Shown: positions 46,726 through 59,215, numbered from the stretch's first letter. The stretch is DNA of 64,000 nucleotides from Ectobius pallidus (GCA_964059195.1 CAXKWD010000011.1:13843951-13907950); one strand, 5' to 3'. The notes: a model not told the origin generated them from the letters alone. Numbers and translations: made by a program.

Positions 46726-49025
46726 CTGCTCATATCATTTAATATAAGGCATATAAAATTAATTTATTTCTCAAACTGACAGCGCGGTACGCCAGTAGGA
46801 ACTTCATTATCGAAATAGAACACATGATTAGTTGATTTCTGTATAATTGTTACTCATGATTGACGCAAGTCAGAAGAGGGAAATAGTCCATTAAATACAA
46901 GAAATAAAACATTATTGTAAGCGATGCAGTTACGAAGGTTTTGAGTGATTTTTTTTTCCTGCTGATTCCGTTATCACTTCCGCGCTGCTGAAAGCAGTTT
47001 CAAGAACACAACGTGTTTGACACGGTTTCTGAATAAGCGTTCTTAGGTATAATCAATCCTTAGACCCTTTCAACCGGCAAGAAAATCCCTTCCTGCTACC
47101 ACAGCGCCTTCATCTCTTTTTGTTTCTGTTGCTGTTTCTGCTCCGTACTTTCCCATCATTTCAACTCCATTCCTTTTTTCGCTTCTCCTTGGATTTTTTG
47201 TTGTTTGTCTGCTCTACTTGTTCGATGTCTTCCTTTTAAATATCTCGCACGGCACTATAGGGACTCTAATGAAGATGAATGCATTGTTTCAATACTTCAC
47301 TTTTCTTCACCCTTGCCCAGATAACAGTCAAGTTACTGTTAATCATCGCTTTTTTCACTAACACTTGGGTTTATACTTCACTCCATATTAAAATGTGCCA
47401 TTGATCGTAGAAACATGATTCAATGTATTTTTATTACTTTACCTTGTTCTTAACTTTGTTTGCATTAATCTTTTCACCTGATACCATAATCGAAAACTTC
47501 GAAAAGACTTTTATTATCCTAATATTAAAAGTGTAAAAAAAGTAACTTAGAAGTTCGGATGCATGGCAGAGAATTAAAACAGCAGATTCGCCTAAATATG
47601 ACTTCATTAATTCGACTTACTATTACACAGTCCAGCAAAAAATAACTATTTGTTTTTTGTCTCAGATGTTTTACTATATTTTGTCTATACTTAGTATGCT
47701 TATTCCAAATATGTAGACAGTTTTTCTCTACCAGCTCTACTTTTGTATAGAGTGCCATTAACTTATAACCTCTTCCGCTTGTTCTTTGTACAAAATCTTG
47801 CTCTATAATAAGGCTAGTGAAGGTTCTTGACCATTCTTTGGACACATAGGATGAAAACTGTACGAAGTACAGAAAAACTAAAATCTGGATTATTTTTTGG
47901 CAATAAAATTGACAGCTCATAAGTCATGAACGACCGTACAATCTGTGATAATATCAATTTAAAAAAAAAAAAACCCATGTTATATTGTTATTGTAATGTT
48001 CATGTAATGTTAGTGTGTGGCTTTTTTCTTCGCATGATTTAGAAGCTACAAATAGGCACTGTTTCTTATTTATATCAAACGTAAAATGGGATAATATACA
48101 TAATGGTAATACCATATCTCAAAAACTAAAGCTGATAGGGCAAAACTAATGGCACATTTGGCATCAGCGACCTAAATATACCCAAGAATATGTATGAATT
48201 CTAAGGCACCAGAATAGCTAAATAGCAGAATCGTGTTATCGTACGACTTTAAAACTTCGTCGAAGTCTTCAATGAACTTCACTGTATTCCGAAGAGGAAA
48301 GTTAGTCCTGGAGGTATCGAAGCCAGGTTTTCAGCTTTTTACGCTTGTACGCTAACGCCTAGACAACTAGGCTTCCATAGAATGTAACCGTACTTTTCCA
48401 GATCCTCCTCTTTACCCTATTGACCTCACTTTAGATGTTTAGACGTTTTAATCTGTATTTAAAATAAGGATCAGCGTTCGATGCATCCTCGCTACACTCT
48501 ACATTTACATGTGGAAACATCTAAAGTCAGATCGATAGAGATCTAGACGAGGATCTAGAGAGCCTAGCGGTCAAAGCATTGGTTTGATTCCCACCCAGGA
48601 CAACATTTTCGCTGTAAGCGTATAGATTACAACGCATGTCTCTCTTCAAAGAGATAAGAAAAGCTGTCTTTAATTATTGATTTAATGTAGTGTAAAAAGA
48701 CATAAGCTTAGTATATATAACCTAACAGTATCTTAATGCCATACTTTAAAGTATGAATTTATTACAACGCTATTGTCCAACTATCAATTAATATCGTAAA
48801 CGGAACAATCTTCAAGCCTTGGAAGCACCAATTAACTGCACAATAAATTCCTATATTTAAAATTTAATACATTTTGTTCATGTTAATTTTAATACTGGTA
48901 TTATAATAAATTGAGTTCATTTCTTGTTTTTTAATGTGCGTTGATTTGAGATTAAAACGTCTAAAGACGACCTTCTCCCTTACGCTTTTGTCACCCACCT
49001 GCCATTTATTGCAAAGACGAGAACT
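46726..49025. other. Intergenic stretch, unrecognised ORF 47525-47920, tRNA-like fragment at 48.3 kb
   Basis: The minus ORF 47525-47920 (131 codons) is hydrophobic and aromatic-rich with no recognised domain. At 48300-48375 (minus) a TAGTTGTCTAGGCGTTAGCG / GGCTTCGATACC pair suggests another decayed tRNA-derived SINE head. The rest is AT-rich. Confidence 0.4.
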
Positions 49026-49027
49026 TA

Positions 49028-49968
49028 ACGAGGGTCGTTCAATAAGTAATGCAACACATTTTTTCTCTTAGAGGAGGTTGGTTTTATTCAGGATTCGAAT
49101 ACAACATATTATTCCCCAATCTTTTGGCTACAAAACCCTATTTTTCAACATCATCTCCGTTCAATGCTACAGCCTTACGCCACCTTAATGGGAGGGCCTG
49201 TATGACTGCATGGTACCACTCTCATCTGTGCGGAATTGGTTGCTCGTTATGAGGCTGATGGTGAAAATTTCTTGTCAAACATTGTCACAGGCGATGAAAC
49301 ATGGGTTCATCACTTCGAACCAGAAACAAAACGGCAATCCATGGAGTGGCACCACACCAACTCTCCTTTGAAGAAAAAGTTCAAAGCCATACCCTCAGCT
49401 GGTAAAGTCATGGCTACGGTCTTCTGGCACTCTGAAGGGGTTATTCTGTTCGATATCCTTCCTCATGGTGAAACGATCAACTCTGAAGAGTATTGTGCTA
49501 CTCTAAGGAAATTGAAGAAACGACTTCAGTGTGTTCATCGCCACAAAAATGCAAACGAACTTCTCATTCTCCATGATAACGCAAGGCCTCACACAAGTCT
49601 GAGCACTCGAAAGGAGCTCACAAAACTTCAGTAGACTGTTCTTCCTCATTCACCCTACAGCCCGGATCTCGCACCTCCTGACTTCCACCTGTTTGGCCCG
49701 ATGAAGGATGCACTTTGTGGATGATGGGGATGTTATTGATGCAGCAAGACGTTGCCTCTGACATAGACCAGTAGAGTGGTACCATGCAGGCATACAGGCC
49801 CTCCCATTAAGGTGCCGTAAGGCTGTAGCATTGAACGGAGATCATGTTGAAAAATAGGGTTTTGTAGCCAAAAGATTGGGGAATAATATGTTGTATTCGA
49901 ATCCTGAATAAAACCAACCTGCTCTAAGAAAAAAAAATGTGTTGCATTACTTATTGAACGACCCTCGT
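49028..49968 (+). mobile_element. Mariner-like element M2, fold-back deletion derivative
   Basis: The ends ACGAGGGTCGTTCAATAAG and CTTATTGAACGACCCTCGT are mariner-type termini next to TA-rich flanks. The inverted arms are about 195 bp (49028-49222 and 49773-49968) with only a handful of mismatches. They include GGGAGGGCCTGTATG and ATTCGAATACAACATATTAT. The right arm encodes the transposase C-terminus (WYHAGIQALPLR), so the left arm is an inverted copy of the coding right end. The centre keeps the catalytic core. The high arm identity suggests the youngest of the three mariner relics. Confidence 0.9.
49227..49734 (+). pseudogene. Mariner transposase catalytic core (M2), nonsense-mutated
   Basis: The frame 49236-49634 begins VARYEADGENFLSNIVTGDETW with the first catalytic Asp at residue 20. 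The second Asp is at 114 in LHDNARPH. A TAG stop at codon 133 (49632-49634) sits where mariners usually have Trp. The same frame then continues TVLPHSPYSPDLAPPDFHLF, placing the third Asp exactly 34 residues after the second, so this is a DD34D family with its triad preserved by spacing. A further stop follows DALCG. The N-terminal HTH half is missing. Inactive because of truncation and stops. Confidence 0.9.
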
Positions 49969-49969
49969 A

Positions 49970-51655
49970 CTAACAGCTGATCGCCGAGATAGAGACAGTC
50001 GTTTGTTTTATCAGTTACAAGGTATTCTAGAAACTTAAATATTTCATTATGGTCGAACAAAAACAGTCGTATGCAGCTTTCCTATAACGATAATACACGC
50101 TATCCTCGTTTCATAAACATACATTTTTTCTGAATGTCATTATTAGGCTCGTTGCATAATATACTATTTTTGTATCAAATTTGCCACTACGTCACTCATC
50201 TTCCCCTTCAAAGATTTTCTATGATTCCAGAGAACATGCTTTAGGCATTACTTAATCGCAGTGTCTCCTTTAAAATGGTGACTATTCAAAAAGTCCTTTA
50301 ATTGTCCTATTTTTAGTGCTGTCCTTTTTTTCAGCAAGTCGAGAACAGTAGATCTATTTAAGTTCTTCAAATGTAACCAACTTATAATGTACATTGCTCT
50401 CTCTTTTTCATACGTTTAGACCATGATATACGTTGTTTTTTTTTTTTTTTTTTTTTTTTGTACCTTGAACTCTTTTTACATAATATATTCAATTTATATA
50501 CATATAGCCTATCAAGATGCCATTAAAAACAAGCTTTTTCTTTTTTTAACATGTCTAAACACAGATTTAAGCTGAAAACTTGCAGAGTTTTGTATTCGTA
50601 TTTTATTGTATAATGTGTACAATCAATAATTATAAATGTAGAAAATAATCTTATAAAAATAAAAAGTAGAGGATTAAAACTAGGGTGAAGAGAAGGCCAT
50701 TTTTAAAAAAATAATATACTATTTCCTTTATTTAATAGATAATACGATAAAAAACTTAAATTTAAGCTGAGCTTTTCCTCCAAAGAACTCTGCAGGTTTT
50801 CAGATTGTTCAGACTCTTATTCAAGGTCCTTTTTCAGTTGCTACAGATGAAAGCAGTGATAAAAGCAAACTCCAAACTGTACCATATTGTTATCAACGGT
50901 TTATTAGTATAATGTGTTGTATTTAGCTTCCCCCTCCTTTTCACTCGGTGTGTCTGTCCTTTATTTTAAAACTTTTCAGTTGGACACACTGTAATCGTAT
51001 TACTTCTTCTGGTAAGATAAACACTATTTATTAGGCAGAGGTTAAGTTAGCGTAAAGAAATTTTTTGAAGATTAATAATAGCTTTTCGAAGTCTGAATTG
51101 GCCTATCCAAGTTTTGAATATTCGCACTGGTAAGGTATGCGTTGAGCATTTTCAATATCCTCCTCTGTATGCAGGTAGGCCTACGTTAAAACCATTGTTG
51201 CTTAGCTGACATGATCTCTGCTACAATTGCGGCATTTGTGTTTTGATGTACCGTATGCAAGTATCATAACACAGGTTATTGAATCTGCTCTGCTCAAATT
51301 TTGCCAATTACGTGGTATTGTTTGGGATGACTAGCGGCTGGGTTTGAACCAAGAGCTTTTGCAGAGCTCCTTGCAGATTTAACTAACCAAAGCCATGCGT
51401 CACCTTTGATAATTACATTAGAAGTGAGGAGGAAGTTTGACAACTACGCGAGACAGTAATCGCATTTGGTATTCTGTTTATTTCCTTGTGACAGAGTGGC
51501 AGACATTCCAAAACATGATATCTTCACTGCACCGTGCGCCGCACGAGGAACTGCTTTCTAAAGACCTTCCTCTACCCAGTCTATCCCCCCCTTCTCTTAC
51601 TCCAAAATCTAAATGTTGCAGAGCTTGATGCGTATGAATATCTTGACTCCGAGGC
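49970..51655. other. Intergenic stretch with poly-T and a dispersed repeat
   Basis: A stretch at 50017-50164 shares ACAAGGTATTCTA and ATTATGGTCGAACAAAA with 61113-61294. A 24-bp poly-T lies at 50436-50459. A tRNA-like GGCTGGGTTTGAACC at 51330 suggests a decayed SINE. ORFs at 51437-51737 are unrecognised. Confidence 0.45.
50436..50459. repeat. Poly-T tract
   Basis: About 24 consecutive T; no adjacent retrotransposon body recognised on either strand. Confidence 0.9.
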
Positions 51656-51667
51656 ATTCCAAATCAT

Positions 51668-52131
51668 TAGGGGGCTGATTTCTATGACATGTTACATTTT
51701 TCCCCTTTGCATTATTTCAGGTTTCCGAGTAATTTAAACCCGATTCCAAACATCCTGATGAAAATGGAACGGCTTTTATTGTGCATATAACTGCATATTT
51801 TGGAAATTTTCAACCATTGTAGCATATTTAGTATGGATATGCATATTTAGGTCATATTTTTGGCATATTGGTTTGCGTGTTAAAGAAATTTTGAAGTTTC
51901 ATATCATATTTTGTAAATTTGGCATTATAATGATTCATTTTAAGAATTTACAGATATTTTAAATAATTAACATTATATTTTAATAAATTTAATTTCAATG
52001 CAACTTAAAAAAATATACTCAATGTGTAAGTGGTAAAGTCATATTTTAAATTTTATTGCTCATATTTTAATGTTTTTTAGGTCATAAATGCATGCATATA
52101 TCCTATTTTTAGGTCATAGAAATCCCCCCTA
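51668..52131 (+). mobile_element. hAT-type MITE, family B, copy with intact TSD
   Basis: TAGGGGGCTGATTTCTATGAC to GTCATAGAAATCCCCCCTA, flanked by identical CAAATCAT (51660-51667 and 52132-52139). At 464 bp it is close to the length of the 3459 copy. The interior is the same CATATTT-rich non-coding sequence with scattered substitutions, so it is an older insertion than the identical pair in the duplication. Confidence 0.92.
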
Positions 52132-52139
52132 CAAATCAT

Positions 52140-52491
52140 ATATCTTGTGTATACAGATGCAGAATAAAAATTTGGCTCATGACATAATAAGCTGTGTGTT
52201 TTGTAGTGGGTTATTCTAAACTGTTGTGTAACTGAATAGCATGGTGCGAAACTAATGTGGGGAATTGTTTCAACAGAATGCAGGAAAAGTTACATTTCTC
52301 AGTCTTGTGTAGTTTAGATCTATTTTCTGCGATTGAGGTAAAGCCTAAAGTCTACGTGAAATAATAATTAAATACGAACATCTGTTCCAGAAGCTAGTGT
52401 CTTACTGCGCCAACCTTAACACACTACTATTTCGTCTTGGTGCACCGCCATTTCGATCTCATGCATGTTCATTAAGGCCCGGAATTTAATG
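52140..52491. other. AT-rich spacer without gene
   Basis: Nothing recognised between two hAT-type insertions. Confidence 0.5.
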
Positions 52492-52499
52492 CTCTATCA

Positions 52500-52760
52500 C
52501 AGCGTTTCTCAACCTTTCTGAACCCGAGGACCTCTAAAATGTCTAAAAGAATTTTACGGACCCCTAATTTTACATCCCATTTTTAAAAGAAGGCCTATAT
52601 TCTTAATTTTTGGGGTATTAATTACAGGTCATTATAACGAAATTTATGAAAAAAATTTACTTCTTTACTTTCCAATTGCTTTAAGCTATTTTTTAATTAC
52701 GTCTGAGGACCATCTTCACGGACCACCAGTGGTCCGCGGACCATAGGTTGAGAAACGCAG
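52500..52760 (+). mobile_element. hAT (Charlie-like) MITE with 8-bp TSD
   Basis: The left end CAGCGTTTCTCAACCTTTCT and right end AGGTTGAGAAACGCAG are inverted repeats of the CAGnGnTTCTCAA type typical of Charlie-like hAT elements. Flanks CTCTATCA (52492-52499) and CTCTGTCA (52761-52768) match at 7 of 8 positions. The 261-bp interior is non-coding and contains GAGGACCTCTAAAA and GGTCCGCGGACC, the latter a perfect palindrome. Confidence 0.9.
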
Positions 52761-52768
52761 CTCTGTCA

Positions 52769-54780
52769 GAAGACGTAGGCATGAAAATTTTCTCTAAAAT
52801 CTGTAAAATATGCTTCGAAACCAAGGAAGTATATGCTCTATCATTTAAGTATTTTTTGTACTTTACGTTCTCTTGTTGCAGTTAATTACTAACATATAAT
52901 ACGTTTGTAAATACTAAGCACGTAAAGTAAACGAAATGGCTAACAATAGTGATATGGATTGCGTGTTTTATTTTAAACAGAAATCGACTATGATTTTAGC
53001 TTCGGAAATAGTGTTTTTAAAACTAAATTTCGTTTCTCCCCCTTCAAAAATATATGTTTTGGGTGGATTCAGTGGTCTTCCATTTTTTTAGTTGCAGACA
53101 TAGAATTCAATGTAAACAGTTTAAACAAATGGGTAAAAAAAATTACAGAGTCAAAACGTATATGCATGTTTAAAGCGTGAATAGAATTATGATTAAGCGA
53201 AGTTGGCATTACTTGATAGCCTGTTGTTGCGCTGATATAATTAGCGAAGTTGCTGGAGTGGAAGCTAAGTACACTGTGTAGTGAAAGTTGCAAGTAATGC
53301 AAGGTGAGAAACGATTAAGGCACGTGTAGGCCTCCAAGTACTCCAACATCGCCTTAGCCTCATAGCCTCCACTTAAAGTCCTTTTTATATAAAGTATATT
53401 TAGCTATTACTCATCTTTGAAAAGTAAAGTGGCGTTTGGGAAAAATTCGCTCTCAACAAGGATTCGGTTCCTGGTCGGAAAAAGTTCCCTAAGTAAGGTT
53501 TTTCCGAGGTATTCGCTCATCTGTGTAACTAATGTCGACTCCGGTCATCGTCTGACCGTTATTATGGCCTCCAACCCATCCTCGTCTTGTTTGGAATGGG
53601 TGTGACTGGTGTGTCTCGTCTTATATGTTCGTGTTGTCTCGGAGGTGGCCTCGGCATTAACTGATCACCTATCCGGGAAGGCCCTCATCTCATTGTCTGG
53701 TCAAAAAATTATGTATGCGATCAAAAAAGTATGTATGTAATCGAAAGGTAATCCCTTTCCCGACAGTTCGTGGTCCTGTAAGGCCGGGCGGCGTTTATTT
53801 TGTTATATTCTTTAGAAATGAATATAAGAAATATTTTACATTAACTGAGGCTGTGACGTATCTCTGTCTGTAAACTTATTTTTCTTTCTTCAATCCCAAC
53901 TTTTATAATAAACATTAACCAATGACTATGGAATTTTGTAAGTACTTATAGGGTATGTGTATAGCCTACTATTGTGCATTAAAAAGTACTTCGTATGCCA
54001 TGAAAAGATGTACTTCATCAACGAAAAAAGAAAATTGATGTAAACTATAACATTCTTGTTTGTTACAGGTGAGTGGCTACATCATTGACAAACTTTCGAG
54101 TATAAGTGAGTAAAGCGAACCTTAATATAAACATAATATTAATTAGTAGACTTATGTGATAAGTGTTGATTCATTGCGAAGGGATTGAAAACAGCTAAGT
54201 GCGCAAATTGTTTAGAAGTAGTCTTGTTTCATTTATAACCAAGTAGACCCGAGTGCTACAAGCACCGTATGAACAGGAAGTTCTTTGTTTATGATTCTTT
54301 CTTATGAATACGGACTTGAATAAAAAGGAGTTCAAGTATTTTGTAAATTAAATCATTAACACTCTAATATCCAGAAGAGGACTGTTATCACTACTTCGTT
54401 CATTTCTTGTTCCGCCTATGCCAGTCCTCGGCAAAACATACATCCATAGCATTACTACGAAAATTGCTTCTTTCTCTCAGTCTTTCTAGCCACCAAACTG
54501 AGAAAGGTAATAGTTCATTTATCTTGAAATCGCGTCCGAGGTATATTAATCAACATTGACATATTCTTGTGTTCAACATATTAAGGATACTTTCTTTAAA
54601 CACTGCAACACATTCTTTACGTTGAACGGGAGTGAGATGCGTTTAAGTTAAATTGCGTTTCACAAGCATTATTTTTATCAGAGTTGTTCCAAGTTTACCA
54701 GAGTTGTATACTTAAAACTTAATAGCACGTTTGTAGTTAATTTCTATTCCAAGTCATGCAATTAACCAAGCAAATACTTG
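52769..54780. other. Intergenic stretch with a GC-richer TE-like patch at 53.4-53.8 kb
   Basis: The 53400-53800 patch (GGTTCCTGGTCGGAAAAAGT, GGTTTTTCCGAGG, ATCACCTATCCGGGAAGGCC) is of a type often seen in dispersed insect repeats, but it has no termini here. The 62-codon ORF at 53417 lies in it. Other sequence is AT-rich and unrecognised. Confidence 0.4.
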
Positions 54781-54781
54781 A

Positions 54782-54870
54782 AAATAATAATAATGGTGAT
54801 AATAATAATAATATTATTAATAATAATAATAATAATAATAATAGTAATAATAATAATAATAATAATAAAT
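54782..54870. repeat. (AAT)n microsatellite
   Basis: About 89 bp of AAT repeats with a few interruptions. The overlapping Ile-rich ORF (54778-54978) is a translation of the repeat. Confidence 0.95.
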
Positions 54871-57100
54871 ATTCAGTTATGGAGGGAAAATGATATAGTT
54901 TTTGGGAATGCTAATTCTGCGAATACTCTCAGAACTACAATAGTTCGTGAAATATCATTATTAACCTTAATGTTGTAACATTATTCAGTATACCTTCTTA
55001 GGTAACAAGGTTAACCTGAAACCCATTTTGGTTTCTTTCTTTCTTTCTCTGTTGAACACAACGATCCAGTTTCTTGAATAATATAATTAGGATCTTCCTC
55101 TAAAGAGAAATATTAGGTTTCATCATCATTTCCTTCTCATTCTGTTTTTTTTTATAACATTTTTAACTATATTTTCTCTTTGACTTAGATATTTTCCGAA
55201 GAAACGTGACTTCACAATTATAACTGCAGCTGAAACCTTCTAATACAAACTGTTTGCCTTATACTTCAAAGTGTATATATTGTAATTGTAATTTATTTTC
55301 CACCTTAAGTATTACAAGAATACATGGCTTCGTCAGTCAGATCTTAACCTAAGCCTTAACCTAGATACAATAATTAGCAAAACATGCATTATAATAACTT
55401 AATATAATTTGAGTTATTTAATTTTCATACATATCTAAAACAATAGAACGCAGTAAACTGCTGCAGACTTCTTAAATAATATGTCAATAGTCCAATCAGA
55501 CCACAAGTTATCTAATTAAATACATAATAATGTTCAGAATTCCAGATAGATGATATTTCTCCTTATACCCTGTAATATATGGTGTAAGGAGAAATATTAT
55601 CTGGGATAAATCTAGCCTCTTTGGCAAAAATTAAGTCTATCAATGATGTTCAGAATGTATATTTTTTTAAAAAAAGAACTAACTTATATGTAAGTTATCA
55701 GCATAGGATTATAAATGATATTTATTTTTAAGTTGTGACTGTAGGTCAAGTTCATAGATTTTCTGCTATGTAGACGTTACAGGAAAAGGGTTAAAACAGA
55801 TTTAAGCCTTTCCACGAATCAGTGTATGAGATCTTATTACATTATACTAGGCAACGTGGTAGTGAGTTAGGTTGGATCTACACGCATGATCTGTCAGGAA
55901 TACTACCGTATTCTACTATTCAAGCAGTATTATGGCAGGACATAGAAATTTTGCACACCTACTAACGAATGAAATGTTATGGTAAATAACATTTTCCTCC
56001 TATAAATTTATAACATAATATTAATAACATAAACGTGGCAAAATTAATACCTTTTCGAAAATAGGAAGTTCAAAGTTGGGCTCCTTTGTTTTCTATAATA
56101 TGGTACGTATTCAACTTCCCTCAATTAAAGGCTGAACAAAGACAAAACACACTAAAACACAAACAATTACAATTAAAAACTATACGACTATTTACAATTA
56201 TCATCAGTACATTTACAACATTAAGAAGTGAACATCCAATTATAAATAAATAAAATATTCTTGTGCCGTAGTTCATGAGTATGTACGGTGAGGGAATCAT
56301 CAGGGCGGATAGACGGTCTTCTTTAATTAAAAGGTTTTCGAGATGGAAATTATGCGGAAGTGCACAAAGAGAGATGGAATAATTGTACTTCTTTCTCTCA
56401 CAATCAGCCCAAAGGTGGTGATTATAGGTATTCAATACTTCTTTTATATGAAATAGTGGTTCGTAAATACATTTTTCTTCATGCATCTCCTTTGGTTGGG
56501 ACCTACCTCTCTCAAATTAAGTGAAATTATTGGAACTCCTATTGGTAACTAGCTACTCTCAGTTATAGTATCAAAAAGAGGGGAGATTAGAAAAGATGAA
56601 ATAAGAACAAATCAGTTGATAGAAAATATTGTTTTTCAACATAGCAGTTAGAACATTACTGGTATGTGATGTGGATGATTGAAGAAAAACTGACAAAGTT
56701 AGCGTTTGAATGCTTTCCAGCAAAAATAAATATATCAGTAGTAAAAATAAAAAGATACGGGCGCAGGCAACATTGCAATCACTGACAGATTGATTGATAG
56801 AAAAAATGACTTATGAGAATTCTAAAGAATTATTTTAAAAAAAGTTATTATCAAATGATAGGAAAACGTTTGGTTTCAAATTAGATGTACCATGTACCTA
56901 ACTGTGGGAGAAAATTCTGGCTCTTCGTTTTATTTCTTCGAAAAATCTGCCGATTTTGAGAATTTGTCACAATAGCAACACATATTCATAAAATAATAAT
57001 CTGAAATAATTGAGTAATGTTTGAAATAATTATTATACTGTTATTGGTTTTCTAACCCAATTATGGTTTAAAAAGTAGTTTTCATCCTTGGGTATTCAAC
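54871..57100. other. AT-rich stretch with a strong hairpin at 55.57 kb, no gene
   Basis: The minus ORF 56121-56486 (121 codons) is unrecognised and Cys/Ile/Leu-rich at its C-terminus. A 63-bp imperfect palindrome lies at 55542-55604. No TE termini were recognised. Confidence 0.45.
55542..55604. repeat. Imperfect palindrome / hairpin
   Basis: CCAGATA, then TGATATTTCTCCTTATACC, pairs with GGTGTAAGGAGAAATATTA, then TCTGG, around a loop of about 10-12 nt. The stem is about 24 bp with two or three mismatches or bulges. Confidence 0.8.
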
Positions 57101-57103
57101 GAG

Positions 57104-57131
57104 AATAATAATAATAATAATAATAATAATA
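57104..57131. repeat. (ATA)n microsatellite
   Basis: Nine uninterrupted ATA units. Confidence 0.9.
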
Positions 57132-57384
57132 TTCGTTCATATTATATATTTGACCGTCAGACTGTATTCAAGGCATTGTAGAACTGAGTTGATAATAATA
57201 TTCAACTTACTAATAACTAAAGCCTGAAGTTTTAGGTGCTTATACCTTAAATTCCATGAAGCTATATCTAAATCATACATAACTTATCAATGGGAAAGGA
57301 GGAAGATGTGAACCACCTCTGAGGTTAACCTTGAACAATAAGGTGATTGTAAACATATAGATATAATTTGTTGCATAATTGTTG

Positions 57385-59215
57385 TTTACTTACTTACGTA
57401 CTCAATGGCAATAGACAATTCCAAGCAAGTTAAGGGGATATTATCTATTTTATGGAACCCGAAAGTTGATTGCCGTGCTTACATGAGCCCGCCTTTCAAC
57501 CCTATTATGTGCTGACTCCATCTAACAATCCTTCACAAATCCTGCTTCTGTTCTAATGTTGTCCTCCCACCTACGTCTAGGTTTTCCAAGTGGTCTCTTC
57601 CTTTCGGCTCTCCCAGTCAATATTTTTGAGACACCCGGTATGTATTTCTTCCCCCATGCGCGCAACATGTCCAGTCCATTTCATCCGTCATTTAATTACC
57701 CTTGTTATATTCGGAGAAGAGTACAGGTTATGAAGTTCGTCGTTATGCAGTTTGCTTTAGTCACTGTTTTTATCTCTCTTAAGTCCGAATATTTTCCTAA
57801 GCACCCGTTTTCGAACCCATTCAGATAATGTTCGTTCCGAAGAGTAAGGGACAATGTCTCACATCCATATAATACAACCGGCAGGATAATTGTGTTATAA
57901 ATGTTTATTTTTATATTTCTGGAAACAAGACGAGAAGATAAGAAGATCCTGAATTGCATAAAAATCAAGCATTTCCTGATTTCAGTCGACACTAACTTCT
58001 GCCTTAATATTATTTCAGTCTATAATTATTGCTCCCAGATATTTGAATTTCTCCACTTCATCGAATGCTTTATCAGCTATTCTAATATTCTGTAGAGAGT
58101 TATTTTGACATTTCATGATCATATACTAGTTTCTTTTTGTATTAATTTCCTATCCAACATTCCTGCAGGCAACTTTCGTAATGGCATATTCGAAAACGAA
58201 ATTCAAAAGTAATGGCGACTATGCAAGTCCTGGCTTCATGGTAGATCTGTCGGATATAAGTTTCTCTACCCTGACTCTGCTAAAGTTTTCATTTAGACAC
58301 ATTTGGATCAGCCTGACTAACATTTTTGGTATCCAGAACTCAATGCACAATTTGTCTCGCCTAAGTGAAACATACGCTTTTTGAACTCTATAAACAGCTT
58401 TTGAACAGACTTATTATATTCCCACTTTTCTCCAAAATTTGGCGAATGCTAAATATTTGAACAATGGTTGATCTATTTCGCCCAAATCCACAATGGTGAT
58501 CTCCAATGATTTCGTCCGCGTATGGGGATAATTTTGACAGAAATATATTCGATACATTTTTTTTATGGTGTTGGTAAGAGAGAAATTTCTCGATAGTTTT
58601 TACATTCGACCGTGTCTGACTTTTTATGGATCGGTACATTTCTTGGCAATTCTTTCTTTCCCTAAATAATAAGAACGAGTTTATGGATCTCTAAATTTAA
58701 TCTGACTCCTGTCTTATTGAATTATGCTTGAATTTGGTCAACGCCTAGAGGTTTGTGTTTATTTAGTTGACCTATAGCTGTTTCTACTTCTGTAGGGTAG
58801 GTTCAGCAACCAGCGGCTCTGCTATGAATATTTCGCTTTCTATGCTTTGGGTATCTCCATATACATTTAATAACTGATTCAAGTGCCATCATTGTCCTTA
58901 ATTATGTTTGTTCTAGTTTGAAAACCTTTTGAACTAATTTGTTCAGTTTTAAAGATCCCTAATATTTATGTCTTTACTATTTTCATCTATTTTACTTTAT
59001 CTTTGATATAGTTTTTCTTTGTTCTAATGATTCTGGAGGTCTCTCGAATAGCATTGTTGAGATTTTCGACAGTAGTTCCGTTCAGTTTCTGCAACCACTA
59101 TAGTTTCGCCAGCTATATCGCATTAATTTTGCTAATTTCAAGCAGTCATCATCAAACCATGGTTTATTTGGTTTCAGTTCAAGCGGTTCTAATTTTTCTT
59201 CTTCGGATAGTTTAA
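57385..59215 (-). mobile_element. LINE family 1, long decayed copy including reverse transcriptase
   Basis: The minus-strand 3' end matches 25366-25930 (TAAG-like tail, AATGGCAATAGACAATTCC, GGAACCCGAAAGTTGATTG). Frames recover ILPVVLYGCET (around 57855-57890) and, further 5', a reverse transcriptase block with KLSPYADEIIGDHHCGFGRN and an RSTI..IF.IRQILEK continuation (58388-58639). Weak frames reach about 59215 with a KPNKPWFDD-like stretch. In this enzyme class the GDH.CGFR..RST block belongs to the fingers region of the polymerase. Many stops and frameshifts; no intact ORF. Roughly 1.8 kb remain, the 5' end is lost. Confidence 0.85.

Noticed and set aside
47525..47920. 131-codon minus ORF as a possible membrane protein
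   Set aside because: No recognisable motif, no clear membrane topology and no neighbouring exon; compatible with chance.
54778..54978. Isoleucine-rich ORF
   Set aside because: It is a translation of the AAT microsatellite.
56121..56486. 121-codon minus ORF
   Set aside because: No recognised domain, composition drifts to Ile/Cys/Leu at the C-terminus; compatible with chance.
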